Virus record (IMG/VR): IMGVR_UViG_3300027770_000143
Span: 1 to 35,198 of that record
Direction: 5' to 3' (one strand)
DNA length: 35,198 nt
Origin: a virus
Under the pieces are notes generated by a model. It saw nothing but the letters and a program-made list of their open reading frames with translations, did not search any database and was not told where the DNA came from. Made by a program: the position numbers and the translations under genes. Shown here in pieces: positions 15,291 to 21,881 of this stretch (position 1 is its first letter; every line of letters starts with the position of its first letter).

Positions 15291-15548
15291 ATGACCCGCG
15301 ATGAAGTGTTTGCATTTTTTGGTAACGCTAGCAAGGTAAGTCGAGCGTGTGGGCTAACCCACTCAGCCGTGCTTGCCTGGCGTGACGTTCCCCAGCAATG
15401 GCAGTTTCAGTTGGAGCGTATGACTGGTGGCCAGCTTAAAGCTGACTGCCCGCTGCCGCCCTACGCGCTGGGCATCGCTGCGCTGGACCTGCCGGAAGGC
15501 CGGTGGCCCCGTACCCCCGCTGTGGAGACTGAACATGAGCCAGATTGA
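15291..15548 (+). CDS. P22 Cro-like / YdaS-type HTH transcriptional regulator
   Basis: 85 aa, with GGAG 9 nt before the ATG. Residues 3-50 match the P22-Cro pattern: MTRDEVFAFFGNASKVSRAC, then LTHSAVLAWRDVPQQWQFQLE and TGGQLKAD, a small five-helix HTH domain with recognition helix around SAVLAW. The Pro-rich C-terminal 30 residues look unstructured. It stands at a divergent promoter region with a palindromic operator, as Cro does, and probably represses the minus operon and/or itself. No CI-like partner is present in the window. Confidence 0.8.
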   Translation: MTRDEVFAFFGNASKVSRACGLTHSAVLAWRDVPQQWQFQLERMTGGQLKADCPLPPYALGIAALDLPEGRWPRTPAVETEHEPD

Positions 15549-15741
15549 CAGCATTCGGGCGCACCTGCTGCGCGGTAAGCCCATTACGCCTATTCAGGCA
15601 TTGAACCTATTTGGGTGCTTCCGACTGGCTGCGGTGATTTTCAACATCCGCGAGGAGGGCTACACGGTGGAAACGCAGATGGTTCACCGTGGCGGGAAAA
15701 AGTGGGCTTCGTACACGCTGACGGGGTACGGAAAACGCTAG
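15535..15741 (+). CDS. Small winged-helix/HTH protein (HTH_39-like)
   Basis: 68 aa, overlapping the previous gene by 14 nt. The sequence SIRAHLLRGKPITPIQALNL then FGCFRLAAVIFNIREEGYTV and a hairpin ending in WASYTLTGYG matches a small phage helix-turn-helix domain family in which a LF-G-x-x-RLAA-I recognition helix precedes a beta wing. Likely DNA-binding and regulatory, acting with the Cro-like protein. Assignment to the Pfam HTH_39 type is from memory of its pattern. Confidence 0.75.
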   Translation: MSQIDSIRAHLLRGKPITPIQALNLFGCFRLAAVIFNIREEGYTVETQMVHRGGKKWASYTLTGYGKR

Positions 15742-15743
15742 CA

Positions 15744-15764
15744 CCCTGCAAGCGCCCTGCAAGC
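15744..15764 (+). repeat. Two direct repeats of CCCTGCAAGC, 11 bp apart
   Basis: CCCTGCAAGC occurs at 15744-15753 and again at 15755-15764, one helical turn apart on the same DNA face, just upstream of and overlapping a candidate promoter. This is a typical arrangement for a dimeric activator or repressor binding site. Confidence 0.6.
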
Positions 15765-15785
15765 ATTACTTGCCCCTTGTATTCT
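15757..15785 (+). promoter_or_regulatory. Candidate promoter of the replication operon
   Basis: CTGCAA at 15757-15762 and TATTCT at 15780-15785 with 17-bp spacing form a weak sigma70-like promoter in the 69-bp gap before the gene at 15811. The poor -35 overlaps the second CCCTGCAAGC repeat, which would suit activation by a bound regulator. Inference only. Confidence 0.4.
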
Positions 15786-15810
15786 TAATAGCATGAAGGC
15801 ACAATGAGCC

Positions 15811-16032
15811 ATGACAACTGAACGCATGAAAGCAGCGGAAGCCGGGCAAGTGCGCTTTGAAGGCAATCCATGCCGGAAAGGCCACGGCACAGCGCGGTAC
15901 ACCCTGACGGGTGTCTGTGTTGTGTGCGCTCGGGAAAACTCAGTCAGGCAGCAGCGCAAAATGCGCGAGCGTGTCCGGCAGTTAAAGGCCAGCGCACAGG
16001 GAGCAACAGGTGGCGCACTATCGCAAGATTGA
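15811..16032 (+). CDS. Small zinc-knuckle protein (CxxxH...CxxC)
   Basis: 73 aa. The motif NPCRKGHGTARYTLTGVCVV followed by C-A-R-E-N-S gives Cys22, His25 and CVVC at ~36-39, a zinc knuckle of the kind found at the N-terminus of phage HNH and endonuclease VII-like proteins, but without a nuclease domain here. The C-terminus is a basic helix (VRQQRKMRERVRQLK). GAAGG lies 11 nt upstream. Its end overlaps the replication gene start by 23 nt. Nucleic-acid binding is likely; the role is unknown. Confidence 0.65.
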   Translation: MTTERMKAAEAGQVRFEGNPCRKGHGTARYTLTGVCVVCARENSVRQQRKMRERVRQLKASAQGATGGALSQD

Positions 16033-16825
16033 CCCAAGGATGTGGAACGATGAAAAGTTCCGCACCTTGTCCACGGAAGGCAAGTTGGCATTCGTGCTGC
16101 TGCTGACCCATCCGCATATGACCGCACTGGGCGCGATGCGGGCCACGATACCTGGGCTTGCCGCCGAGTTGGGCGGGAAAGGCTTTGCGGAAGCCTTTAG
16201 GGAAGTCTTCGCGAAGGGTTTGGCGAAGCATGACGAGAAGGCTTCCTGCGTGTACCTGCCAAGGTTCCTGAAGTACAACAAACCCGAGTCACCCAACGTG
16301 GTGAAAGCATGGGTACACAGCATTGATTTGATACCTGAGTGCAGCCTAAAAAGCGAGTTAATTCAAGAGGTTAAAGGCTATGCGGAAGCCTTACCGGAAG
16401 CCTTTGGTAAAGCCTTACCTGAAGCCTTCGCGAAGGCTATGCCTAATCAGGAGCAGGAGCAGGAGCAGGAACAACAGCAGGAAAGAAGAAAGAAGAATGG
16501 CGCAGTCGCGCCGGTTGTTCAACCTGAGGTTCCTTTGTCAGTTCAGGGTCTCAACGAGGAGGTTTGGCAAAGGTGGGTGGCTTACCGCAAGAGCATTGGC
16601 AAGCCGCTGCGCCCAGTTAGCCTGAACGCTGCCGCCGTAGACCTTGCCAAGCACGGTGCGAACCAAGCCGCCGTGGTGGAGCAGTCTGTGGCTCAGGGTT
16701 GGCAGGGATTGTTCCCGCTGAAGGGTGATGGCAAGCCCACGAAGGACGCCCGCTTTTCAGCCGCCCGCAGCGATTTTAGTAACGTCGATTACCACAAGGG
16801 AGTGAACCCAGATGGAAGTTTCTAA
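16010..16825 (+). CDS. Phage replication initiator protein (O-like)
   Basis: 271 aa from GTG at 16010 (GGGAGC upstream), giving MAHYRKIDPRMWNDEKFRTL, the conserved N-terminus of a phage replication protein family with a winged-helix DNA-binding domain. Residues ~126-145 are a four-residue repeat series (EALP, EAFG, KALP, EAFA) encoded by 12-bp DNA repeats, then a Gln/Glu tract (QEQEQEQE). A C-terminal domain (WQRWVAYRKSIGKPLRPVSL) resembles DnaT/DnaD-like primosomal domains. By analogy with lambda O, the protein probably binds iterons inside its own gene and recruits the DnaC-like loader encoded next, which it overlaps by 14 nt. Confidence 0.8.
   Translation: MAHYRKIDPRMWNDEKFRTLSTEGKLAFVLLLTHPHMTALGAMRATIPGLAAELGGKGFAEAFREVFAKGLAKHDEKASCVYLPRFLKYNKPESPNVVKAWVHSIDLIPECSLKSELIQEVKGYAEALPEAFGKALPEAFAKAMPNQEQEQEQEQQQERRKKNGAVAPVVQPEVPLSVQGLNEEVWQRWVAYRKSIGKPLRPVSLNAAAVDLAKHGANQAAVVEQSVAQGWQGLFPLKGDGKPTKDARFSAARSDFSNVDYHKGVNPDGSF
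16385..16438 (+). other. Candidate replication origin: four 12-bp iterons ending in a 16-bp palindrome
   Basis: The octamer GAAGCCTT (third copy AAAGCCTT) starts at 16385, 16397, 16409 and 16421, exactly 12 bp apart. The last copy merges into the perfect palindrome AGCCTTCGCGAAGGCT at 16423-16438. A second pair of related octamers, also 12 bp apart, is at 16190 and 16202. The array lies in the middle of the initiator gene, as the lambda origin lies in gene O, and is followed by a strongly strand-biased purine tract. Could instead be a protein-level repeat only. Confidence 0.55.
16448..16471 (+). repeat. CAGGAG hexamer microsatellite and purine-rich tract
   Basis: Three copies of CAGGAG and one CAGGAA, followed to about 16500 by a run consisting almost entirely of purines and CAA/CAG triplets. 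It encodes the Gln/Glu tract of the initiator. Its position immediately after the iterons is where lambdoid origins carry an asymmetric tract. The repeat length may vary between relatives. Confidence 0.7.
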
Positions 16826-17594
16826 GCCCGTTGAACAAATCAAAACCCGTGATTGCCTCATGCATGGCGCGTACCCGGTGCGTAGCCTTACTTTGATGGG
16901 CAAGACCATTGTGCAAGACAACGGCGGATGCCCTGTTTGCGTTGCTAAAAACCTTGATAGCGACCAAAAAAAGTCGGCAGAGTATGCGCGGATTCGAGAA
17001 GAGCATCGTGCCGCTGAAGCTATTAAAGAATTGCACAAAAAGTCGGGCGCGCCATTTCGGTATTGTGGAGAGTCGCTGGAAAACTTTGAGGCCAACACAG
17101 ATGCAAAAAAAGCAGTATTGATGCGAGTAACAGAATATTGCCGCGATTTTTTGGAAACTTTATTGGATGGTCGATGCATGATTCTTGTGGGAACGCCTGG
17201 AACTGGCAAAACTCACCTTGCTTGTGCCGCCATGCGTGAAGTCATTGAGCAAGGCAATTCGGCGCGGTATACCACGGTGTCAGATTTTTCTCGCGCCATC
17301 CGTGCCACCTTTAGCCGTAAAGCTGAAAAAACCGATGGCGAAGTGTTGGATGAATATGTAGACCAATGCTTGCTTGTGATTGATGAGGTTGGCAGTAGCA
17401 GCGGCAGCGACCATGAAAAACAGGCTTTATTTGACCTGATAAATCGCCGTTACAATGCAGTACGCCCAACCATGATTTTGTCCAATTTGTCCGCGCCTGA
17501 ACTGAGCGAGTACTTGGGCGACCGCATCATGGACCGGCTGCGCCAAGGCGGCGGGAAACTGCTAGTGCTGAACTGGGAGAGTTACCGCAAATGA
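16812..17594 (+). CDS. DnaC/IstB-like AAA+ helicase loader
   Basis: 260 aa. An N-terminal Cys/His cluster (C15, H18, C40, C43) could form a zinc site, as in some DnaC-type loaders. The AAA+ core has Walker A LVGTPGTGKTH (125-135), Walker B CLLVIDEVG (186-194), sensor 1 MILSNLS with Asn225 and an arginine-rich C-terminal motif DRIMDRLRQGG. The protein would load a replicative DnaB-type helicase onto the origin opened by the O-like protein. No phage DnaB is seen here, so the host helicase is the likely client. Codon use is more A/T-rich than in neighbouring genes, hinting at separate ancestry. Confidence 0.88.
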   Translation: MEVSKPVEQIKTRDCLMHGAYPVRSLTLMGKTIVQDNGGCPVCVAKNLDSDQKKSAEYARIREEHRAAEAIKELHKKSGAPFRYCGESLENFEANTDAKKAVLMRVTEYCRDFLETLLDGRCMILVGTPGTGKTHLACAAMREVIEQGNSARYTTVSDFSRAIRATFSRKAEKTDGEVLDEYVDQCLLVIDEVGSSSGSDHEKQALFDLINRRYNAVRPTMILSNLSAPELSEYLGDRIMDRLRQGGGKLLVLNWESYRK

Positions 17595-17905
17595 GCAGCC
17601 CCACCCAACGCTCTCTCGCCGACCTGCGGAAGCGTTACCCCCTTGTCGCCGTGGTGGAAAAGTGGAACCCCCACGCGAGAATTAGGCAAGACCTGTTTGG
17701 CATCATAGACATCGTCTGCGTCGGCCCGGACGGCACTTGTGGGGTACAATCGACCTCCGGTAGCAACGTCTCGGCCCGCATAAAAAAGATGATGGACAGC
17801 CCCGCCCTGCCCCTGCTGCGGGAGGCAGGTTGGCGGATACTGGTGCAGGGGTGGACGAAAAGCAAAACGGGCCGTTATACCTTGCGTGAGGTGGACATAT
17901 CGTGA
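17591..17905 (+). CDS. Putative restriction-endonuclease-fold protein
   Basis: 104 aa coupled by ATGA to the loader gene. The arrangement ARIRQDLFGIIDIVCVGPDG followed by VQSTSGSNVSARIKKM resembles the core of small PD-(D/E)XK proteins: an Asp at the end of a strand (FGIID), then an [E/Q]-x-[S/T/K] strand. Here Gln occupies the usual Glu position (VQST), as in some VRR-NUC and resolvase relatives. A C-terminal strand-helix follows (GWRILVQGWTK). A nuclease acting on replication or recombination intermediates is a reasonable guess, but catalytic residues are not fully canonical. Confidence 0.55.
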   Translation: MSSPTQRSLADLRKRYPLVAVVEKWNPHARIRQDLFGIIDIVCVGPDGTCGVQSTSGSNVSARIKKMMDSPALPLLREAGWRILVQGWTKSKTGRYTLREVDIS

Positions 17906-18162
17906 GCATTTCCCTACGCGACTCCATTAACGGCAAGTGCCGCGACTGCATTTATGACCCACTGTCTGGACTGGGCAACTGGCGGCAGCAAGTGGAAGCC
18001 TGCACCGCGAAAGCCTGCCCCCTGTGGCCCGTTCGCCCCGCAAGCAAGCCCGACTACCGCACCCGTGCCGATAAAACTGATTCTGAGGCCGCTAGCGACC
18101 CCAAGAAGGCCTGTATTGATGGGCCGGAGGGGGAGGGAGCCACTGGGGTAGCGGCCCCATGA
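17902..18162 (+). CDS. Small Cys-rich phage protein
   Basis: 86 aa from GTG overlapping the previous stop. The segment INGKCRDCIYDPLSGLGNWR then CTAKACPLWPVRP has CxxC followed by CxxxxC, a probable zinc site. This motif recurs in short phage proteins located in replication operons. The C-terminal half is polar, Glu/Ala/Pro-rich and probably disordered. Coupled by ATGA to the helicase gene. Function unknown. Confidence 0.65.
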   Translation: MSISLRDSINGKCRDCIYDPLSGLGNWRQQVEACTAKACPLWPVRPASKPDYRTRADKTDSEAASDPKKACIDGPEGEGATGVAAP

Positions 18163-19571
18163 CAGACAAGCCCCTATCGGAAGCCCTAGCCGCTGCCGCT
18201 GCCCGTATGGCGAGTGCTGGCGAGACACCCGCTAGCATCCTGCAAGCTGCCGAAGCGGTGGCTGCCCGTGACATATCCAGCCTGCCGGTAGCGGAATGGT
18301 TTAGTCGGTTTGCGTACCTTGCGGACAGTGACGGGTATTTCGACATGGTTCACCGGCGGCCCATCACCCGGCAGTCGTTCAACGCGCACTATCGGCACGT
18401 GAAATGCCCCAGCATCCACACTGGCGCACCCATTCACGCTAGTAACAGCTTTGACGAGAACCGCGCAGCGATGGGCGGAGTTATCGCGGCGGGGCTGACG
18501 TATGCGCCTGGCGGTGGCGCTCTGCTAGAACGGCACGGGGAAGCATGGGGGAACCTGTGGCGCAACGCCCGAGTGCAGCCGGTATCTGGGGACGCCAGTC
18601 CGTGGCTGGACCATCTAGCCCGCTTGCTTCCGTGCGACTGGGAGCGTAACCACTTGCTGGACTGTTTGGCGTTCAAGTACCAGCACCCAGACCGCAAGAT
18701 AAACCACGGCATCTTGCTCGCGGGCCACCCCGGTAGCGGCAAGGACTCGGCTCTCCACCCGTTCCTGCAAGCGATAGGCGGGCCCCAGTTGCAAAATGTC
18801 GCCGTCGTTCGCGGGGAAGACATTATCAGTCAGTTTGGTTATGCGCTCGAAAACGAAGTATTGGTGTTAAATGAATTGCGGCGCGGAGTAAATCGGGATA
18901 AACGCGCCGTGGAAGAGTTTATGAAAGTATTATGTGCGGCACCGCCCGAATTAATAATGGTAAATCGTAAGATGCAGCACCCGTATCCTGCACTTAATCG
19001 CGGCTTACCCATCGCAATGTCCAATTTCAGGGACGCTATCCACCTATCAGACGATGACCGGCGCTGGTTCGTGTTGTGGAGCGATGCCCCCAAAATGGCG
19101 CAGGACGCGGCTAGCGCCCTATGGCAGTGGTACGGTAGCGGGGGCATAGGGAACGTGGCGTATGCGCTCTCCCAGCGCGTTCTACGGGCCTTCAATCCGG
19201 CTGCACCCCCGCCGATGACGGACGCAAAGCGTAGATTGCTGAACGTCCGGCAGGAAAGTGTGGAAGAGACATTGTTGGCGGACATACGCGCCAGGCGTGG
19301 CGTGTTTGCGGAGGGCATCATTGGCGGGCCGTGGGCCGATATTGCGCGCAGGCTAGAACCGATTATTAACCGTGGCGCAATACCAGTAAATGCATTATCT
19401 AGCATTATGGCATTATCAGGATGGGTTAATCGGGGGTTAATCGGTAGCGTGCGCAACCCCAACAAGCGCACTATTTTTGTTGCCCCTAATAGCGTTTACG
19501 CGACAATGAATAATCACCAGTGTAGGGATGCATTGGAAGAGCATTTCCCCAGCTTGCGGCTGGTGCAGTAG
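18159..19571 (+). CDS. SF3-type (D5/primase-associated) helicase protein
   Basis: 470 aa. The ATPase core has Walker A GHPGSGKDS (189-197), Walker B EVLVLNEL (233-240), sensor motif PIAMSNF (284-290) and arginine residues at 301-302 (DDRRWFVLW), the order expected for superfamily 3 helicases of the phage D5/DUF5906 group. The N-terminal ~150 residues contain FDMVHRRPITRQSFNAHYRH, seen in primase-helicase proteins, but I see no complete primase catalytic domain. The C-terminal ~130 residues are helical, with a possible winged helix. It likely unwinds DNA in phage replication. It ends the plus-strand early operon. Confidence 0.82.
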   Translation: MTDKPLSEALAAAAARMASAGETPASILQAAEAVAARDISSLPVAEWFSRFAYLADSDGYFDMVHRRPITRQSFNAHYRHVKCPSIHTGAPIHASNSFDENRAAMGGVIAAGLTYAPGGGALLERHGEAWGNLWRNARVQPVSGDASPWLDHLARLLPCDWERNHLLDCLAFKYQHPDRKINHGILLAGHPGSGKDSALHPFLQAIGGPQLQNVAVVRGEDIISQFGYALENEVLVLNELRRGVNRDKRAVEEFMKVLCAAPPELIMVNRKMQHPYPALNRGLPIAMSNFRDAIHLSDDDRRWFVLWSDAPKMAQDAASALWQWYGSGGIGNVAYALSQRVLRAFNPAAPPPMTDAKRRLLNVRQESVEETLLADIRARRGVFAEGIIGGPWADIARRLEPIINRGAIPVNALSSIMALSGWVNRGLIGSVRNPNKRTIFVAPNSVYATMNNHQCRDALEEHFPSLRLVQ

Positions 19572-19574
19572 GCG

Positions 19575-19603
19575 AAAAAAAGCCCGGCGGATTAGGCCGG
19601 GCT
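19575..19603 (-). terminator. Rho-independent terminator of the second minus-strand operon
   Basis: On the minus strand AGCCCGGC at 19603-19596, a 7-nt loop, GCCGGGCT at 19588-19581 and then a run of seven T (19581-19575). The stem is perfect. It stands just after the last small minus-strand gene and directly abuts the end of the helicase gene on the other strand. On the plus strand there is no T run. Confidence 0.85.
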
Positions 19604-19629
19604 AAGGGATATCGACACGCGGGGGCAGG

Positions 19630-19692
19630 TTACCCTATGTCAAACAATTCGGCAACGACGGCGGCGAGTAGCAGGCCGACTAGGTAGAGCAT
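19630..19692 (-). CDS. Possible 20-aa hydrophobic peptide
   Basis: The short frame MLYLVGLLLAAVVAELFDIG is almost entirely one membrane helix. AAGGGG lies about 8 nt before the ATG, the frame overlaps the previous gene's end, and the terminator follows 27 nt after its stop. These points support a tiny membrane peptide as the last gene of the operon. Its size alone makes chance possible. Confidence 0.4.
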   Translation of the reverse strand: MLYLVGLLLAAVVAELFDIG

Positions 19693-19850
19693 GGCGCGGC
19701 CCCTTGCGCCCGGTCCGGTCCCAGCCAGTAGGGTTCGAACCCCTGCCCGTCGCAGTAATCGCACCGCAATTCGGTTATTTGGTCCCAAGGGCTAAGGGCG
19801 GTTCCCATGCCATAGCAGGCGGGGCATTTCGGGCAAGGTTCGGGTTTCAT
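19680..19850 (-). CDS. Small zinc-ribbon protein, DnaJ-type CxxC pairs
   Basis: 56 aa beginning MKPEPCPKCPACYGMGTALS and including CDYCDGQGF. CPKCPACYGMG plus CDYCDGQG closely imitates the CxxCxGxG repeats of the DnaJ zinc domain. The ATG overlaps the previous gene's stop (ATGA). A stand-alone zinc domain of this kind could bind unfolded protein or nucleic acid. Too short for prediction beyond zinc binding, but codon order and coupling indicate a real gene. Confidence 0.65.
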   Translation of the reverse strand: MKPEPCPKCPACYGMGTALSPWDQITELRCDYCDGQGFEPYWLGPDRAQGAAPCST

Positions 19851-20056
19851 GCGGCACCGCCAGCGTGCGGCAATTCGCTAGCAGGCCGGAACGTGCCGGC
19901 GGACCCGTCCCACCAGGGACCGGATACCGCCAAGTTGTAGCGCTCTGCACAACGTAGTGCGCCCGGTAGGTCTGTGTCTGCGCACAATGGCATACCGCCA
20001 TGGATTACGGTCCAGTGGCCTATATCGTTTTTTGATAGATAGTGGGCCGGTATCAT
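19847..20056 (-). CDS. Small hypothetical protein
   Basis: 69 aa starting at the ATG overlapping the preceding stop (ATGA). Sequence includes HYLSKNDIGHWTVIHGGMPL then ALRCAERYNLAVSGPWWDG, suggesting a small alpha/beta domain with several aromatic residues. No family recognised. The same region is also open in two other minus frames; this one is chosen for its coupling to both neighbours. Confidence 0.6.
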   Translation of the reverse strand: MIPAHYLSKNDIGHWTVIHGGMPLCADTDLPGALRCAERYNLAVSGPWWDGSAGTFRPASELPHAGGAA

Positions 20057-20490
20057 GGCGCGGCCTCCCATACGTCAAACGTCACCGGCACGCCAGTAAC
20101 TGACCAGCGGGCCGGTATTTCAACCATGCCATCCGATAAATCAGCTTTGTTAAGCCAGGCGGCCATGATGGAATCCCCCAATGGCGCACGCTGATTACGC
20201 ACGTCATTCTCCAAAATCCAAGCTTCCAGCGCGCGGCATTCTGGACTATCTAGATACGTTACTAGATAGTCCAACGGTTCGAATCGATTAATGAACCGAA
20301 AACCCTGCCCAATTTCAGAGAAGCTAATGGCTTCCATAGCGCGCGCGACAGTGTAGATGCGCGCAACGTCGCGTTCGGTTCCCATATCACCAAGCCACTC
20401 CCCCAAAGCGTGCCGCACGTCATCTGCCGTTGCTAGGTAAAGTTGACGGACCTTTTCCCCGTCTACGGTTTCCACAATGTACGTTTTCAC
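20053..20490 (-). CDS. Hypothetical protein of the second minus-strand operon
   Basis: 145 aa. The start is the GTG at 20490 with GAGGGG 5-6 nt upstream; the longer frame runs through a hairpin-bearing leader and is unlikely. N-terminus KTYIVETVDGEKVRQLYLAT suggests an alpha/beta unit, followed by helices (DDVRHALGEWLGDMG, PECRALEAWILENDV). A C-terminal beta segment is VEIPARWSVTGVPVTFDVWE. No motif is recognised. Preceded by an 89-bp intergenic region with a hairpin that is repeated before the neighbouring gene. Confidence 0.65.
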   Translation of the reverse strand: MKTYIVETVDGEKVRQLYLATADDVRHALGEWLGDMGTERDVARIYTVARAMEAISFSEIGQGFRFINRFEPLDYLVTYLDSPECRALEAWILENDVRNQRAPLGDSIMAAWLNKADLSDGMVEIPARWSVTGVPVTFDVWEAAP

Positions 20491-20542
20491 AATATCCCCT
20501 CGCGCACAATGGCGCATTACGATAACCCGAACGGTTACCCCG

Positions 20543-20568
20543 TAGCACACTGGCGAACCAATGCGCTA
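20543..20568 (-). promoter_or_regulatory. Repeated intergenic hairpin (copy A)
   Basis: Minus-strand RNA would fold TAGCGCA (20568-20562) with TGTGCTA (20549-20543), six Watson-Crick pairs and one G-U pair, around a 12-nt loop containing GCCAG. A nearly identical hairpin occurs before the gene at 20580-21374. It lies 53 nt before the GTG start at 20490, so a processing or translation-control element is plausible. Confidence 0.5.
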
Positions 20569-20579
20569 CAGGCTAAGGC

Positions 20580-21374
20580 TTAGGCGGCTAGGGCTTGGCG
20601 CGGCACCACGAACGAACCAGGGTTTCTACGGGCCTTGCCTTTTGCAATCAGGCCGACCACTACGCCGGGCTTGTCCAAGAAACGCAGGTCCGACTCGTCG
20701 CCGTTGATTACGTCGCGGCCCAGAAAGTGTGCCGGTAACGTCTTACCAGCGAATACCGCGGCATAATTGACGCTGGCCCCATACGTGGTGACTGCACGCG
20801 CTACTACAGGCGCAAACTCAGGCACGTGGGAATACGAAAAGGTTAGCGAATAATTGCGAATGCCAATGGCACGCCGGCGGTTCGGAATTTTAGTGTAATC
20901 GTAGAACATGACACGCGGGAACAATTCGAAGATGTTCGCTTTGCCTTCTACTGGGATATCTTCCCAACGGATGTCCGACGTGCCATTTAAACGGATGACA
21001 GGTATCAAGCCTAAGCGCTTGGCGCGTGCGATGAATGCGCGAATTTCACGCACCAATTGGCCCATAAATTGTGCCTGTTCATGGATAAAGAACAAGGTAC
21101 GCGCAAGCCTGGCACGCTGGATAGCGTTGTCAGGTATTTGTTCGCCATTCGGGGCGGTAAACGTCTTGCGACCAGCAGCAATGCCACCTCGGCCCGCCTC
21201 GCCTAAGCAAGGTAGTAGGCATTGTGCCAATTCATGCATGCCGCAAACATTGTGACCGGAACGATTACCTTGTAGCAAATACAGGACCGCTGTCATATAG
21301 CCACGTTTGCGGCCTTTCACGGTCTTGGCGTTAGCGTCAATGTTCAATAGCGTTACGCTAGTTTTCGCGGCCAT
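20580..21374 (-). CDS. Phage protein of the GP88 / DUF7227-like type, unknown function
   Basis: 264 aa from ATG at 21374, preceded by AAAGGAAG. Recognisable stretches are VIRLNGTSDIRWEDI (residues ~129-143), MFYDYTKIPNRR (~160-171) and YSLTFSYSHVPEF. These resemble a family of phage proteins, annotated GP88 or DUF7227, with conserved R[LI]N/HxxGD...FxYT-type motifs and no assigned biochemical role. The N-terminus (KTVKGRKRGYMTAVLYLL) and Cys cluster (CGMHELAQCLLPCLG) could bind a metal. Largest protein of its operon. Assignment to the family is from pattern memory and moderately uncertain. Confidence 0.6.
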   Translation of the reverse strand: MAAKTSVTLLNIDANAKTVKGRKRGYMTAVLYLLQGNRSGHNVCGMHELAQCLLPCLGEAGRGGIAAGRKTFTAPNGEQIPDNAIQRARLARTLFFIHEQAQFMGQLVREIRAFIARAKRLGLIPVIRLNGTSDIRWEDIPVEGKANIFELFPRVMFYDYTKIPNRRRAIGIRNYSLTFSYSHVPEFAPVVARAVTTYGASVNYAAVFAGKTLPAHFLGRDVINGDESDLRFLDKPGVVVGLIAKGKARRNPGSFVVPRQALAA

Positions 21375-21424
21375 GTTTCTTCCTTTCGCACGCATGGTGC
21401 ATAGTGTGGTGTGGTGTTTCCCGA

Positions 21425-21449
21425 TAGCGCACTGGCAAGCAATGCGCTA
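21425..21449 (-). promoter_or_regulatory. Repeated intergenic hairpin (copy B)
   Basis: On the minus strand TAGCGCA (21449-21443) pairs perfectly with TGCGCTA (21431-21425) around an 11-nt loop containing GCCAG. It matches copy A in stem, loop and flanking bases (including a CC[CT]TAGCCTGT-like block upstream). It lies about 50 nt before the start at 21374. Confidence 0.55.
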
Positions 21450-21458
21450 GCAGAAAAG

Positions 21459-21581
21459 TCACAGGCTAGGGTAAAAGTATTCGATTGCGCAGTACAGCAT
21501 GACAAAGGCTAGGACGTGCCAACGACGCAAACGCGGCACGCCATGGTTTTGCTGCAAGGCCAACCATTCACGGTGATTCAT
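21459..21581 (-). CDS. Small basic/TM protein, 40 aa
   Basis: Starts MNHREWLALQQNHGVPRLRR and ends in a hydrophobic segment (HVLAFVMLYCAIEYFYPSL). The ATG overlaps the upstream stop (ATGA). One C-terminal membrane helix is likely. No family recognised; supported mainly by coupling and by good codon content. Confidence 0.55.
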   Translation of the reverse strand: MNHREWLALQQNHGVPRLRRWHVLAFVMLYCAIEYFYPSL

Positions 21582-21871
21582 GAGTGACAGTCGCTGCAAA
21601 ATTCGATGGCGTCCATTTCAGTCTCGCACTGCTGCGCACACTCTGCGCGGTCAATGGAGTATTCCTGAAAGCCTAGGTCATCATCGGGAGAATTGTAACC
21701 CGTGATGTAAACGTTATAGGCCATGCCATTTTCGTAGTCGTCTGAATCCCTGCCGTCAAACGTAGGATTAGCAGCTATCGTGTATTGAATGCATTCGCCT
21801 GTTAACCAGGTTACCGTAACAATTGTGTTAGTTGTTTGTTTGGAGTCTTGCTTAATTGTGATGACAGGCAT
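21578..21871 (-). CDS. Small acidic hypothetical protein, first gene of the operon
   Basis: 97 aa. The ATG at 21871 with GGGAG 8 nt upstream is preferred over an in-frame ATG at 21886, which lies inside a hairpin. N-terminal half is beta-rich (VITIKQDSKQTTNTIVTVTW); the rest is acidic with clustered Asp/Asn (RDSDDYENGMAYNVYITGYN) and ends in Cys pairs (ECAQQCETE, CSDCHS). Could bind a metal. The gene is directly downstream of a strong sigma70 promoter, so it should be highly expressed early. Function unknown. Confidence 0.65.
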   Translation of the reverse strand: MPVITIKQDSKQTTNTIVTVTWLTGECIQYTIAANPTFDGRDSDDYENGMAYNVYITGYNSPDDDLGFQEYSIDRAECAQQCETEMDAIEFCSDCHS

Positions 21872-21881
21872 TGTCGTTTCT

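Noticed and set aside
15744-15764. Lambda CII-like binding site
   Set aside because: The TTGC repeats on the complementary strand are separated by 7 rather than 6 bases and no CII-like protein is encoded nearby; kept as generic direct repeats.
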